64,000 nt of DNA from Capsaspora owczarzaki ATCC 30864 (Eukaryota > Opisthokonta > Filasterea), in NCBI RefSeq assembly GCF_000151315.2, contig NW_011887302.1, forward strand, positions 310,001 to 374,000. The letters are read 5' to 3'. Positions 36,405 through 48,700 of the stretch are shown here, in pieces (the stretch's first letter is position 1; each line of letters starts with the position of its first letter). Both the position numbers and the translations under genes were made by a program. The notes beneath the pieces were generated by a model, which did not search any database, had not been told where the DNA came from, and worked only from the letters and a program-made list of their open reading frames with translations.

Positions 36405-37274
36405 ATGGTACACATCGGTCACACGAATCGCCCCGCTCTGCGCTGAATCCGATACATGGGGATGTTACACACACGATTCAATGGTTGCAGGTGATGGGTG
36501 CAATGCGGCGATGCGAACGAGCGAGGCCGGAAGGTTGGGTGGTGGAAAAAGTTTGGGTTTTTCGTCTGGTCCGTTTTTTTGATTTTCGGCTCTGGCCAGC
36601 ATTGCCTCGCGCTGCATCGCCACCGCATCGTCCAGCCTCCAGCCTTGTAGGATTCGGCATGCATCTCTTCAGGTCCAGGCCTGCACGAGGGCGACGGCGT
36701 TTTGTCGTTGAAAAAGGGCTGCGACAGAAGGAGAACTTTTTTTTTTTCTCTTCGTCCCGCTCCATTTCTTGCTCAATCCCGCTTCGGCAGCAAAGCGCTC
36801 GCGCTCTGTCACGAATCCCCGTGACTCTGCCACCACCACAGCACTCGCCAAAGCCCGACCGTTCGCTCGACAAGGCAGCAACAGTTGGAGAACGGTGCTC
36901 TAAACTTTTTTTTTTTCTCTTCGCCCCACCCTCTCTCCACCCCTTGCTCTCCGCCTGCTTTGCTCACTTCTTCTACCATCCTCCATCCTCCAAAATAGGC
37001 TAAGCGCACCAAGAAGGTCGGCGTTTCCGGCAAGTACGGCACCCGCTATGGTGCTTCGCTCCGTAAGCTCGTCAAGAAGATGGAAATCTCGCAACACGCC
37101 AAGTACACTTGCATGTTCTGCGGCAAGGACAGCGTCCGACGCACTGCCGTTGGCATCTGGAACTGCCGTGGCTGCTCCCGCACTGTTGCCGGTGGTGCCT
37201 GGACCGTCAGCACCATGGCCGCTGCCACCGTCCGCAGCACCATCCGCCGCCTGCGCGAACTCCAGGATTCGTAA
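36405..37274 (+). CDS. RPL43: 60S ribosomal protein eL43 (L37a)
   Basis: The exon 36999-37274 encodes [18 protein letters not shown], the four zinc-binding cysteines (CMFCGK and CRGC), and a C-terminal helix ending RRLRELQDS. Adding one Met gives 92 residues, the same as human RPL37A. The initiator Met must come from an upstream exon of little more than ATG. The best candidate is ATG at 36405-36407, followed directly by gtacac and preceded by a pyrimidine-rich stretch; a second candidate is ATG at 36481. Splitting the first codon from the body is common in ribosomal protein genes. Confidence 0.92.
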
Positions 37275-37582
37275 AGCCCCTTTTATTACACTCCACAAGT
37301 TCCCGCTCTTAATTGTGCTTTTCTCGCTGCTCTCGCAACAACCATTGAATCTTGATTTGATGAGCATTTTGTATGGTGTGTAGTGTCACGAGTACAAAAA
37401 CCTAGTCCTTCGTTTATTTCTCCCGCCAGATGATGTTCTTTCATTAGGGGGGGGGGGGTCGCGTCTTTCTCTATTTGCAGTATCGAAGAGACGAGAGTGA
37501 GAGAGAGTGAGAGGTTGGTGCAAGTCTCGAATTGAGCGACAGCCGGTTAATTTATTGCAAAGCCGCGCACAACACAGATCGG
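37275..37582. other. Convergent spacer between eL43 and ARP8
   Basis: About 310 bp, with a G run at 37448-37458 and a GA-rich stretch at about 37490-37512. No gene is seen. Confidence 0.5.
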
Positions 37583-40525
37583 TCAATTCCACGCGAAAAT
37601 GGTCTTGGCTTTGACCGCTTGCAGCTTGCGTTTGCGCCATTCGTGCTGAAGAATGAACATGTCGTCGGATCCTGGGAGTCGCGCCGTGACGGTTGCGCCT
37701 TTCCAACAAATGTGCTGGGAGTCGAGATTCCTGACATTGCTCAGCACGACCGGTTGCGCGCTGCGGTTTTGTCTTGCCAACTCGCAGGCAATTCTGGTGT
37801 CATCCATGATAAAATATCGGTTGCACCACAAGGGAAACGAATCAGTGACAAGAACCAGTCACAGCAGAATACGAGTCCGACAAACCTTGCTTCAATCATC
37901 GCTTCTAGTCCTGCTGTTTTGGCTCCCCCTCCGACGAGTAGAATACTTTGCAACATGCGCCGCCGCATGTCATCAGAAGCTGGACAAAGCGCAGCAGAGC
38001 GTGTGAGCAAAAACGGCTTTTTTTTTTTTTTTTTTTTTTTTGGGCAGGAATCTGGACCGCTTACGCCTCAGTATCCCCATCACCAAACAATACGTACGGC
38101 AACGGTCAATGCTGCATAATACAGCTTCATCGAGGGACATGACTGGCGAAGATGCAGAGCGAATTTGCGCAAATTCGCCACATTCGGTGGCTTGGAGCGC
38201 AACTTGCACCAGCATGGTGTCATGCTCTTGAGTGATCTGCTTCGCAGCAATACCAAAGCAAAAAACAAACAAAGCAATTGAACGCCAAGATCAGCAAGAC
38301 AAATGATGTTCGTTCATCGTCACTATCGCAACAAACAAGACGACGGCTGACCTCGCGTGTGGTGTCAAAGACATCCTCGCAATCCTCCGTTACGTTCTCG
38401 ATGAGCCGCATCAAGGGAGAGTGCGCCATGGAAAATGCCGTTGGGAAGAAGACACCCTGTTATCACCAATCGAGTCAGCAAACGCACCTAAAATGCGATC
38501 CAAGCAGCAAGTCGTACCATCGGTGCCTTGATGGGCTCATCCGACACGCGGCACTTGTACGACAATGTTGGCTTGCCAAACGAGCGAATATGGCAATTGA
38601 GAGTTTGAATATACGAAGGAGGGAACGTATCTTCTTGCTGTTGGAGAGCAGAATCGATTAGAAAGGGCAACCCACGCAACCAACAACGACAACAGGCAAC
38701 GTACAGGAACTAGATGACAATGCGCTTCCTTCCATTCCCGCAGTTGGTGCCAGTTGTGCGGCTGTCGAAGGTCTAGTTTTCCGACAAAAGCGCAACCTAG
38801 GCGTTGAAGCAACCAGCCATACGCTTCCGAGACTTCGTAGCCACCGTAGTTCAGCAGCACGCTGCTCAAGTAACAGCCGGATCCAGCCACAAGCATCATG
38901 TGACAGCAACAATAACAAAAACAAACAACATCCAAAGTGAGAAAGCAGAGCGGACAAGCGAGACTCGATCAACACAGAAATTGTTGTTGAGCTTTACCGC
39001 GTGTTTCCCAAGACGATGCCATCTTCCACACAACTAACAGAGATCTTTTGATCTCCGATATCAATCACGCACGCTGACGAAATGCCGGCGGCGAATGTTG
39101 CGGCGGAGGAATCCTGCTGGAGCATGACTGCGTGGAACTGTAGCTCCTCCAGGGCCACTCTCATCAAGAGCTTGATCATTCCTCGATCGACAAAATCAGG
39201 GACGATAATAACGGCTTTATAATTCTGCTTGGAAGAGAGGGACAAGAAAGTAAGCGGTCGTTTCAGCAAGCGCCACCAAACTCCGGCTTCTGCCAAGCTC
39301 ACCGAGAACTGCAAAGCAGGGATTCGCAAGTCCTGTTCTAACATGGAACGCCATATTGCGGCGATGCACGTCACGATGGATTCGACTCCAGCGCAAAGAG
39401 TCCCTCGATACATGGGAAGGCTGTCGGGAGTGTCTGGCTCGCTTCCAACTGTCACAATTGTATCTCGACATGGCTGGCCTCTTGCAAATGGCCATACCAC
39501 ATCGTATGGCTCTGCAGGATTGATGCCCAGAGCCTGGTATCGGAGCCAGAATCAGCGCAAGCAGATTAGACGCCATCACAATCACCGTGCCTCTGCGTTG
39601 TATCCCAGTCACGCTCGTCTGTGCTTCCCAACTTACCTGATCGCCAAATACAAACGGAGGCGCAGACCGAACATTGGTAAACTCACGATGGTGCTGATCG
39701 TCGTGCTGCGAAATCCGATCTGGTATTGCTCCGTCGTTGAATGATAGACACTGGGGGATGGCAACGATGCATCGCAATCAACAACACAAGGGTTTTCAAT
39801 GCAAGTGAGATACACAGTACGACCGATATTTGAGAGACGACTGTGCACTCACTCACCTGGTTGAAAAGACCTTCCACCTTCTTGAATTCCATGGCTTTTC
39901 GTCTTGTGTGCTTCTCCATCGCTTGGAAGATTTGCTCTCGAGGCGAGAGTACAGCAGTTTCTGACGCGCTCGGGTCTGTCTTGGCCTGCTCGTTTTCGCT
40001 GTCGTCCACCTTCATTGGCTGAAAAGTCTGAGCATTGAAGAATCAGTCCGGTTATTGTTTCAGACCGTGAGTCGAGGGGGTTGCCCCGTTTGCATCAGGA
40101 TGAGCCTTACGTCTGTCCCTGCATCCTGATCTGCGAGTGGCTCTGCGGCTGGTGCATGCTGGTCTGAGTTGGCATCGCCGGGTTGAGCGATCGGCGCAGG
40201 AGCAGCAGCATCCGCCATCGCTGGCTTGTTCTGCGCTTCAGCTCCCTCAGAAGCAGCAGCAGCTGCAGCATGATGATGATGATGAGTAGTGGAAGCAGCA
40301 GCCCCGTCTGGACGGCGGACTGCGAGCACGTTCAGGCGCGTCGATGGAAATGGCTGCGACGCGACGCCCATCCTCAGGTACAGACTGCCCGGCTGGATGA
40401 CCACGACGTTCGCACCAGCGACAACGACCGGCAGTCCCTGCGTCTGTCATTATTGCGTTAGCGTGAGATTGATTTTAAGAAGAGTTGAGGACGGCGAGAT
40501 GGTTCTCAAAACTGCTGACCTGCAT
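37583..40525 (-). CDS. ACTR8: Actin-related protein 8 (INO80 complex subunit)
   Basis: Twelve exons in consistent phase (40520-40525, 40111-40437, 39857-40018, 39637-39750, 39303-39533, 38998-39227, 38705-38864, 38518-38637, 38352-38456, 38098-38239, 37886-37979, 37583-37793) give about 633 residues. Diagnostic Arp8 stretches are VVIQPGSLYLRMG, FVFGDQ spliced to ALGINPAEPYDVVWP, SSACVIDIGDQKISVSC, YGGYEVSEAYGWLLQRLG, SILLVGGGAKTAG and a closing HEWRKRKLQ region. An Ala/His-rich insertion (HHHHH-A6) sits after the first strand. Arp8 with Arp4 and actin forms the INO80 module that binds linker DNA. The first coding exon is inferred to be only six bases (ATGCAG) and is the least certain part. 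Confidence 0.93.
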
Positions 40526-40753
40526 CTCTCGTCTGAGACAATGTGCGACCTCCACCCTTCAAAGCTTTAGTAGACTGAGGCAAAGGTCAGCAGCAGCAGC
40601 ATACAGTAAACCAGATACATGTATTCAAGCTTCAAGTCACTCTCAATCTCAATACACACGTCTTGTGTCTGTCACATTTCATTGCTCAGTCTGAGTTTCG
40701 TTGTTTCATTCTGTTTGTTTACAGTAGACTTTCAAAACTCATCTCAGACAAGA
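40526..40753. promoter_or_regulatory. Divergent upstream region of ARP8 and the next plus-strand gene
   Basis: 228 bp between opposing start codons, containing the 5' untranslated parts of both genes. No specific element is recognised. Confidence 0.4.
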
Positions 40754-41572
40754 ATGACGCTTTTGGCTTCTTTGCGGCTCGTTCGAAGTGCAGCTGCGAT
40801 TCTTCCGCAACAGCAACTTGCGCTTGTGCGTCTCATCCATGCAGGCACCTCCGGGTTGAATGGCAGCACACAAGCGGGCGCAATGACGCCGCAGCAGCGC
40901 CAAGACGACCTCCACGCGGTGCGCCGCTTGAGCACCTCCGCGTCGGTGCCGTCGGTCGCGTCCGCGTGGAATGGCAGGCCGATGCGCCATCGCACACGCG
41001 ACGCAGGCAATGACTTTGGTGGTGGCGACGAGGGTTTGCAGTGGCAGCAGAGCTCGCCGTCTCGCCAAGACCGACGCAAGTCTGCTGCTTCACGCTCGGA
41101 CGATGCATTCGCTGCGACGATTGAGGATCCTGCCGAGACGGATGCAAGTGACTTTGCTGCTGGTGCTGGTGCTGGTGCTGGTGCTGGTGCTGGTTCGCGG
41201 AGAACCGAGCCCGTTCCCGGAGCCAAGGCATGGCCGTCCCGAGGCGAGATCGATGCGAATGCCGGTCTGGTGCCCGTCGCTGGAGATGGCAGCCAGCGCG
41301 CACCGCCAACGCCGTCCCTGGTGTCAACTCGTGTAGAGCGCACCCTTGGAGCTCGCAGGGCCTTTGCCAAGTCAATCACCCTCCGCCCGCCGTCGCAGCG
41401 CGAGCGCGAGCTCGAGTTTGAGAGTGTCAAGAAGGCGCTCGCCATTGTGATCAACCAGCGCAAGCACACACACACTCCGGCTGCAGCAGCAGCTGCTGCT
41501 CAGGCTTCCGCTGCTTCACCGAGTGCGCCCGCCGCGTCACCGAGTGCGCATGGCAAGCCGTCCGGGCGATGA
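40754..41572 (+). CDS. Unrecognised protein with a putative mitochondrial presequence
   Basis: A single uninterrupted frame of 272 residues. The N-terminus is rich in Arg, Leu and Ala without acids for the first 30 residues (MTLLASLRLVRSAAAILPQQ), as in mitochondrial targeting peptides. The rest is low in hydrophobic segments. It has a Gly-Ala dipeptide run encoded by a GCTGGT repeat at 41158-41196, a conserved-looking charged helix near residues 215-237 (RERELEFESVKKALAIVINQ), and an Ala/Ser/Pro tail. I do not recognise a family. The last helix resembles short C-terminal segments of mitochondrial ribosome-associated proteins, but that is only an impression. Expression is plausible because of codon use like its neighbours. 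Confidence 0.5.
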   Translation: MTLLASLRLVRSAAAILPQQQLALVRLIHAGTSGLNGSTQAGAMTPQQRQDDLHAVRRLSTSASVPSVASAWNGRPMRHRTRDAGNDFGGGDEGLQWQQSSPSRQDRRKSAASRSDDAFAATIEDPAETDASDFAAGAGAGAGAGAGSRRTEPVPGAKAWPSRGEIDANAGLVPVAGDGSQRAPPTPSLVSTRVERTLGARRAFAKSITLRPPSQRERELEFESVKKALAIVINQRKHTHTPAAAAAAAQASAASPSAPAASPSAHGKPSGR

Positions 41573-41814
41573 TGAATTGGCTTTTGGCCAGTGTTTTGCA
41601 TGCTGTTCCGCCCCTTCCATTGCCGACAGAGTTAAAATCCGACACACCCCAAGCTGCAGTGCCTAGCATCCTTTGCTGCTTGGTGTTGATCATCAAAAAT
41701 GAAACAATCCATCTACAGTACTTCAATAGCAATAGATTCTTGTACTCGTCCTTGCTACTGTATCGCTCCTTTGTGACTCGATGCAATACTATACCTACCT
41801 AGAAATAATAAACC

Positions 41815-41934
41815 ATGCATGCTCAGTTGTCCTTTTTGTCTTGTTGTTCTGTCATCATGTTCCACGCTCGCTGTTGTGCACAGTCCGCACGCGCTGCCCT
41901 TCGACATGCACCCAGCCGAGCGCTCCACGCCATC

Positions 41935-41970
<36 letters not shown>

Positions 41971-43177
41971 ATCCCCATCTGTGCTCCACTGACTTGCATG
42001 ACGCTGAAGCACCCATCAGAGCACCAAGCCATGCAGCGGACGAGCAGCAGTCGGCCGTCCACGCGCTTCTTCAGCCAAGACCGCCATGCTTCTGCAGCTG
42101 CTCAAGCCGCAGTCCAAGCGACGCCAGCGACCCAAGCGACCCAGGCGACCCAGGCGACCCAGGCGACTCCATCGACAGAGCCCACCAGTCAGAGTAATCA
42201 CACTCAGACAAGCACAGCACAGGAGCCAAGCGCCCAGCAGCCTCAAGCTCAGTCCCAAGCTCAGTCCCAAGCTCAACCTCAGACGCTCGTGTTCCGCGAG
42301 GGCGCCAATCCGAGCTCCATTGGCCATGTCATGGTCCCGAATGTTGCCAAGTGGCGCATCTACCCAAAGACGCCGCTGTGGGACGAGTGGAAGACCATTC
42401 CGGTGATTCAGAAGCTGATCGACGGCCGCCCAGATGCATTCGCAGACGACCGCGTCGGATTTCAGAACTTCCAAGCCCAGTCTGGCCACTGGAACGCTGA
42501 TCTCAAGACAAAGAGCAGAGTCGCAAGTCGAACCAACTTCCGGCACCAGCGGCTGGGGTCCAACCCGGTGCATGGCATTCTGGGCGTCGCAAAGCCGCCG
42601 GAAATGCGTGCCTCCACCATCGTCGAGATGGTCAAGAATAGTACGTGACGTGACGTTGCGGCGCAACAAGGAGGACAGGGGGAAATCGGGTTGATGGGCA
42701 CGAGCACAAGGCTGGGTTGTTTTGTGTCGAATTGCTGATGTTTCTCACACACGTTGTTTGAATACTTGCCCCCTCCTTTCCCCTCCCCTCGCTTCATCTC
42801 ACACTCAAAACTTCACAGCGCTCAACGCAAAGTGCGGACACGGTGGCGCGCTGGACATGTTCGCCAGTGGTGTCATGGTGCTTGCTGTTGGCAACCAGAC
42901 TCCCGTGCTGCACGATTACCTCAACCATGTGCACAAGTCCTACTTGGCGGTCGGCGAGCTGGGCTACGTCACCGATTCACTAGATACCCACGGCATCGTT
43001 CTGGAGACGCGCAACCACAAGCACGTGACAGAGGCGATGCTGCGAGAGGCGCTGGGCAAGTTCCGCGGCAATATTATCCAAGCCCCTCCAAGGTTTAGCG
43101 CCGTCAAGCTCCAAGGTATGCGTCTGTCGTCTCACGCCCAAGCTTGGCGCGGAGAGTTTACTCGGAAAATGGAACGC

Positions 43178-43226
<49 letters not shown>

Positions 43227-43996
43227 CGGAAGCGGACGATTTCCGTCAGTACGAACTGATTGACGAGGCATCACAGCACTACCGCTTGAGCTCGCTCAGC
43301 GAGCTGGCAAAGACTTTTGTTCCCGCACAGCGCCCGGCCGTGTGCTACGCGTTGGAGCTCGTCGAATTTGCGCCGCCGTACTTTGTCATTTCCGCCCGCG
43401 TCGCTTCGGGCTTTTACATTCGCTCGCTGATTTCCGACATTGGCCTTGCCGTCGGCTCGCTCGCAACTACAACCGAAATTCTTCGAACCCAACAGGGAGA
43501 CGTTCACATTGCAGAGCCCCGCATTGTGACCCGGTTGGAAGACCTGACAAATTACGATCTCTTGCTGGAGCGTCTGGCCATGACCAGTCCCGCAAAGCTC
43601 AGCAAGCACGACCGCGTCGCCGGGGCCGGAAGCGGCGCCACGCCGGCTCGGCCAGCAGCTCCAGCCAGCCATTCAACAGCACGGTCGGAAGCAACTTCCG
43701 AGCATCGCCAAGCTCCAACTCCCACATCCGCCACCGCCTCCGCTTCTGATGAAGTCGCTGGAGGCAAGGTGACAATTCCTCGACCCAGCATTCTTGAGAG
43801 CAGCAGCAGTTTTGTCGACCGCGGCAACAAGGGCTTTAACAACATTCGACGCGAAGGCAGCAAGGGTTCCGGCAACAAGGGCCCTGGCCACCTCCGGGAC
43901 CCGCGGTTTTCGCAAGAGCTGGTTCAAAGCGCATTGCGCACCCGGGCGGACCCCAAACCCAAATCTGTTGGCAGTGAAGGAAACGGCAGTGATTGA
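41815..43996 (+). CDS. TRUB1: TruB-type tRNA pseudouridine synthase (Pus4/TRUB1)
   Basis: Two exons (41815-42640, 42819-43996) give up to 667 residues; the second Met at 41857 is an alternative start. The first 150 residues are Ala/Gln/Thr-rich, and the start looks like an organelle-targeting peptide. The catalytic domain reads HGILGVAKPPEMRASTIVEM, then GHGGALDMFASGVMVLAVG with the catalytic Asp, PPRFSAVKLQGMR, and GFYIRSLISDIGLAVGSLA with RTQQGD, all TruB motifs. It makes pseudouridine-55 in the T-loop of tRNAs. Two oddities are a run of 15 glutamines (CAG repeat, 43181-43225) placed inside the catalytic domain and a Ser/Gly-rich C-terminal extension of about 140 residues. Confidence 0.93.
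43181..43225 (+). repeat. Coding CAG repeat (polyglutamine)
   Basis: Fourteen CAG codons and one CAA, pure to the eye, inside the second exon of the TruB gene. The placement is between the PPRFSAVK motif and the R-P-A-V-x-Y strand, where TruB proteins have a variable loop. Confidence 0.95.
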
Positions 43997-44321
43997 TAGG
44001 CCTCTGCTGTAGCTTTTGCCATAATATACTGTACTTTTAAATCGTTTCTAGTTGTCACTCCAGATTACAATGACACACAAGATGCATTTGTGAACCATGC
44101 AATGGCAACGGAACAGTATTCGTCAAAATACGTTGGGGTTTCAAGTGATAGCATTCACGGACATTCCTTCACTTGCAGGACTCGGTTTTTTTGCAAGCGG
44201 GGGGGGGGCGGGTGTGAATATCATTCATCGTATTGTCATAACAAATGGGGCACAGAACCATCGTGCAGAAAGGGGTCACAAACCACCTCGCACGACTCCA
44301 AAGTATCATCTCAAAACGAAA
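43997..44321. other. Convergent spacer
   Basis: About 325 bp between the TruB and ZNF593 stops, with a G run at about 44202-44209. Nothing else is recognised. Confidence 0.5.
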
Positions 44322-44946
44322 TCAAGCATCCATGGAGGTTGCTGTTGGTGCGGGCGCAGATGATGATGCAGCAGTAGATGTTGTGCCGCTCCCGGAAGCA
44401 CCAGCAGCGTTGGAGCGGGAAGTAAGAGTCGTGCTCATGCCTGCAGCCGCTTCAGCATCTTCTTGAGTATATGCGGGTTCCTTGAGCTCCTTCAATCTGC
44501 GGAATGACAATATCACGGTTGGCATTCAAGGAAGAGTCCCAGCACCACACGCGACGGAAATTGTTGAGCGTCGTGGGAAAAAGCCTTGGAAACAAAACAC
44601 AAATCGAACACAAGCTTTCGCAGACAGTCAGTCATGATGTGACGATTACCTTCGTCGGTGAACCTTGCTTTTGAAGTGCACGTTAAGCGAAAGCTCGTCG
44701 ATAAAGTAGCGTCTGACGCGAAGAATCACAGCCGAAACAACCAAATGTGAATCCAAAGCGGAAACGCAGCACCGCTTCCTGCTTAACGTGCCCCCACACA
44801 TCTACTTTTACTTCTACTTACGCGCATGCAACACAGTAGAACTGGCCAAGACCGGGCAAATCCATCGAGATGGGTTGGGTAGTCAGCTTGTCAACGTTCT
44901 CGGGCTTGAGGTCGTCCAGAATTTGATCGAGATGTGCTCGTCCGAA
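44322..44946 (-). CDS. ZNF593: Zinc-finger ribosome-export factor ZNF593/Bud20 (N-terminus unresolved)
   Basis: Exons 44822 to at least 44946, 44650-44712 and 44322-44496 join in phase. They encode [18 protein letters not shown], then [39 protein letters not shown] and [15 protein letters not shown], which follow ZNF593/Bud20 almost position by position. The C2H2 (C-V-A-C, H-x5-H) belongs to the pre-60S-binding family. The tail is Ser/Thr/Ala-rich. The basic N-terminal segment expected before AHLDQI (M-G-R-x and K-R-R type) is not readable: an in-frame TGA lies about 15 nt upstream and I see no acceptor between. Known role: shuttling assembly factor for 60S export. Confidence 0.85.
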
Positions 44947-45341
44947 GGTCCATCAGAACGAGTAGATACGTCCGCATGGATGACGAATCGATGCACGGCA
45001 GCATGTCCAGGTTGACGAGAGCACGACAGCAAGTACAGAGCGAGTTGCAGGTCAGCAAACAAACGATCAGCCAAATGGACTGAACATGCGGGGGTGGTTC
45101 AACCAAGGGCGATTCTGATGGCATTGCGACGCTGGTCTCGGCTCTACTATTCGGGGGTGGGGGTGGCTGGTGTGCTGAAGCGGATGGGGAGGAGGGACCT
45201 GCTAGTGCTGCTCCAGCCAAACTCAATCTCCACGTGTGTTCACTCTCGCTGCCTCACTCACTCACAATTCCCCAACCCCCTTCCCCACCTCATTGCAAAG
45301 CACACAACACCGGGAGCGGTTGGAGCAGCAGCAGCAGCAGC

Positions 45342-45391
<50 letters not shown>

Positions 45392-45761
45392 CGTATCTTT
45401 GACGCGGTGGCGGACGCGAGCCGCTCTGTGGACTTCCTTGTTCTTGTGATGGGAGCGCGAGCGCGCAAGTCGACCCATTGTGGCTGTGTAAGAGTTGAAG
45501 AATGAGGTGCTTTTGCTTAAAGAATTGAAAGTGTGTATAATGGTGAAAACAAGAAATAAAAGGTGAATTGCTAGGATGGAAACATCGGTTGGTCGTGGAA
45601 TCAAAAAAACGACATGGGTTTGCTGTTTGCAATAACGATTGTTCAATTTGATTATTGAGAGACAAAGAGAGACACGAAAGGGAAGAAAGGAGAGAGAGAG
45701 AGAAGAGAGAGAAGAGAGACAAGAGAGACAGCGAAAAAAAGCAACACTTGCAAATGCTCGT
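44947..45761. other. Region between ZNF593 and MPP10 with a CAG/CAA repeat
   Basis: About 815 bp that should contain the missing first exon and promoter of ZNF593 and the 3' UTR of MPP10. A (CAG)(CAA) array lies at 45326-45391. GA-rich purine repeats at about 45655-45732 precede the MPP10 stop. I cannot support a separate gene. Confidence 0.45.
45326..45391. repeat. CAG/CAA trinucleotide array
   Basis: Six CAG then about sixteen CAA units, 66 bp. It could be read as polyglutamine on the plus strand, but no supported gene covers it. Confidence 0.9.
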
Positions 45762-48700
45762 CTACAACTTGAAGGACGTCGCCTTGGGAGCCGCAGCACC
45801 GCCTTTTGGCTTGCCGCCGGCGGTCGCACCTCCTTGAACTTGGTCTTGCAGACGCGAGAAGAAGGCGGTGGACGAGGTGAGCGCACTGTCCTTCTTGCCA
45901 ACGGTCGTGGCGGCCTTGAGCGCCTTGGACTGCTTCTTGCCGTCGGCTTGCGCGCCAGCCTTGCCAACCACGCGAACGGTCGCGTTGCCTTGCTGGGCGG
46001 AACGCAAAACGCCTTCGAGAACCTGGTCTTTGGACTGGGCCGAGGTTGCCGACTTGCCCTGCGCCACGGCCGCCCGCTCGGCTTCTTGCTGCTTGGCCTC
46101 GGCATCGACACGCTTGTGATGCTGCATGTTCTTCTTGCTGCGGCGTCCGCGCTTGCGGTCCGTATCGGTGAGCTCGCTTTCGCCCTTCTCCTGGCCTCGG
46201 GAGCGGCTCGCAAACAGCTCTTCGGGGGCCAGCAGCGTGGTGGTGGCGACCGTGGTCGGGATGATTTCTTCCATCGAGACGGCAGGGACGTTTGACACAA
46301 TCTCCACTTCCTCCTTGGCAAGCTTCGGGGTGTAGTGGAAGTTGGAAAGGGCGTCCAGGCTCTGGCACAGCTTGGCGTACAAGGCATCAATCTCCTCGTG
46401 CTGCTTGATCTTCTTTTCGTCGGTCGCACCGGTGAGGACGTCGATGGCAGAGGGCCCGTTGGCCGCGGCCTGCGCCTTGGCTTGCTGGTCTTGGAACTCT
46501 TTGGCGTACAGCTCGCCCAAGCCGACCTGGCTCTTCTCGTCGTTGAGCGCCTGCCGCGACTTGTTTGCCAGCGAACTGTCCTTGTCGGGCAACGGTCTTC
46601 GTGGTGCCACATCGTCAAAGGCGCTGTCGCGAATACGCGCTCGAATCAAGTCCTCGAGCGTTTGCGTTGTTTCTTGGGTGATTTCGGGTGCAGGACGCGA
46701 GGTGCGCTCAAAGAGCACGTCTTCCTCCAGCAAACTGTTGACAGGGCGAGCCTTCGCGTTGGCCTCGCCGCCCATTTGCCACGGCTTGCTTCCAACGTTG
46801 GCGCTCTCGAGCTCGGCAATCTGGCGTTGGAGCGCCATGGACTTTTTCTCAAACGGCGAGATGCGCGACAACGCCTCTGCGCTGCGGTCGATATCATCGT
46901 CTGCTTCAAAGTCCATGCCGTCCTCGTCGTCCTCGTCATTTGCCTCTTCGTCAGAGTCGCGCTGACGCTTGTTGGCACGCATGCGAGGCGAGCTGTCGTC
47001 GTCGCTGCCAAAGTTCTGCTCGTCGTCCTCGTCGTCCTCGGCTTGGTCTTCTTCCTCGGCCTCGTTGTCGTCGTCGTCGTCGTCGCCGTCTTCGGCACCG
47101 GGTCGAGATTTTCGGCTCGCGTTGGGGTCTGCAAAAAAGTCGGCATAGGTCAATTCGGCAGCGCTGCGCTTGGCGGTGCGTGTTTTGCTGCCCTTGACAC
47201 GGGCGCGCAACTGCTGCAACAAATCAGAGTCCTCCAAATCAAGATCGTCATCGTCGGCGGCCGCGGCGCCTTTCTTGCCCTTGCCCTTGCCACCATTGAC
47301 GGGGAGCGGCTTGAGGCCACGCGCTCGTCGCCGTGCTGCGTCGGCGGCTTGTGAGAGCGTCATGCCTTCGTGCGCGTCGTCGTCGTCGTCGTCGTCGTCG
47401 TTGTCAGCATCGCTGTCGTCATCTTCTGCACGGTCGCCAGCGTCGTCGTCATCGTCATCGTCCTCGTCCAGTTCGTCGGGGTCGACAAACAAGTCGATTT
47501 CTTCGTCGTCTTCGTCGTCGTCCTCGCCGTCTTCAGCATCCTCGTCGGCGTCCTCCACGTTTTCGCCCATGTCGTCATCGGCGTGGCGGGAAGCTCGTCG
47601 CTTGCTTCGCGAGGTGTCTTCAGCGGCTTCCAAAAACTTTGTCATTTCGGACAGCTTGAAAAAATCGTCGTCCACCGCCGAGCCGCGCTTGGAGGAGCGC
47701 GATGGCTTTTGAGATTTGTTGTTGCTAAGAATGGAGGATTGGCGCTCTTTGGTTGGTGCGCGGCCAGACATGTCGTCCTCGTGGCTGTCGGGGAGTTCGT
47801 CGCGTTCAGAGTCGTCGTCGTCGTCGTCGTCGCCGTCCATGTCGAGGTTGTCCATCTCGTCGGAAAGCGCGTCGTCTTCATCGTCATCGTAATTATTCTC
47901 GTCATCATCATCCTCGCCACCGTCCAGGTCCATATCCTCGAGGTCCATGTCGGCGTCGTCGTCGCTCTCGTCGGCAAACTCAAGACCAGAGGCGAGCGCA
48001 TCGCCGAGCGCGTTCTTGGCACGCTTGCCAGACGAGATTGGGGCTTCTTGAAGCGCACGCTGGGAAGCACGCTCCTGCTCCTGTTGTTGCCTGAGAATGG
48101 GGATGGTCGCTTGGTTGCTGAGCAGCGTGTCGACCGAGCGGTCCAAGACTGCAGTGACGGGTCCGCTTCGGAGTTGCAGCTCCTCCCAGATCTGCTCTGT
48201 CTCGAATCCGTCGACAACGAGCTCGTTGATGGGGATCTTTTTGAGTGACGGGTGGAGCGGCTTGCCGATCGCACCCGTTTCCATGGCGCGTGCATAGTCG
48301 AACAGGTTTTTTGCAGCACCGGCAATGCTCGCACGCAGCGCAGTGACCAGCTGTGCCTGGGACGACGAGCCGTTCGCCGTGCTCAGTGGATCCGCAGCAC
48401 CCGCGTTGTTTGCCGCAGCACTCGCAGCAGCCACAATGCTCGACAAGAACACCTCGGGCCGGTCTGCGAGCCAGGCAGCCTGGGTCTCGACGTCCTCGAG
48501 CGCGCGCTTGGATCCGCGTCCGCCCTGGTTGGCGACGAATGCCGGTGGGAAATGCTCTGCAGCGGCGGATGTCTGTGCCAGACGCGTGTCTGTATGAAGC
48601 CAGAGAGAGAGTGTGTGTGTTCAAGTTGAGATTGATGTTAAGTGTTTGAGTGAGGATGAGTGAGTCTGAGTGAGTATGAGGAAGGGGGAAAGCTGAACTC

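Noticed and set aside
45236-45505. Polyglutamine open frame on the plus strand
   Set aside because: The frame is created by the CAG/CAA array. Flanks have no conserved domain, and splice or start context is missing.
46335-48248. Long open frames antisense to MPP10
   Set aside because: They arise from Asp/Glu codon runs read backwards (poly-Val/Ser) and carry no domain.
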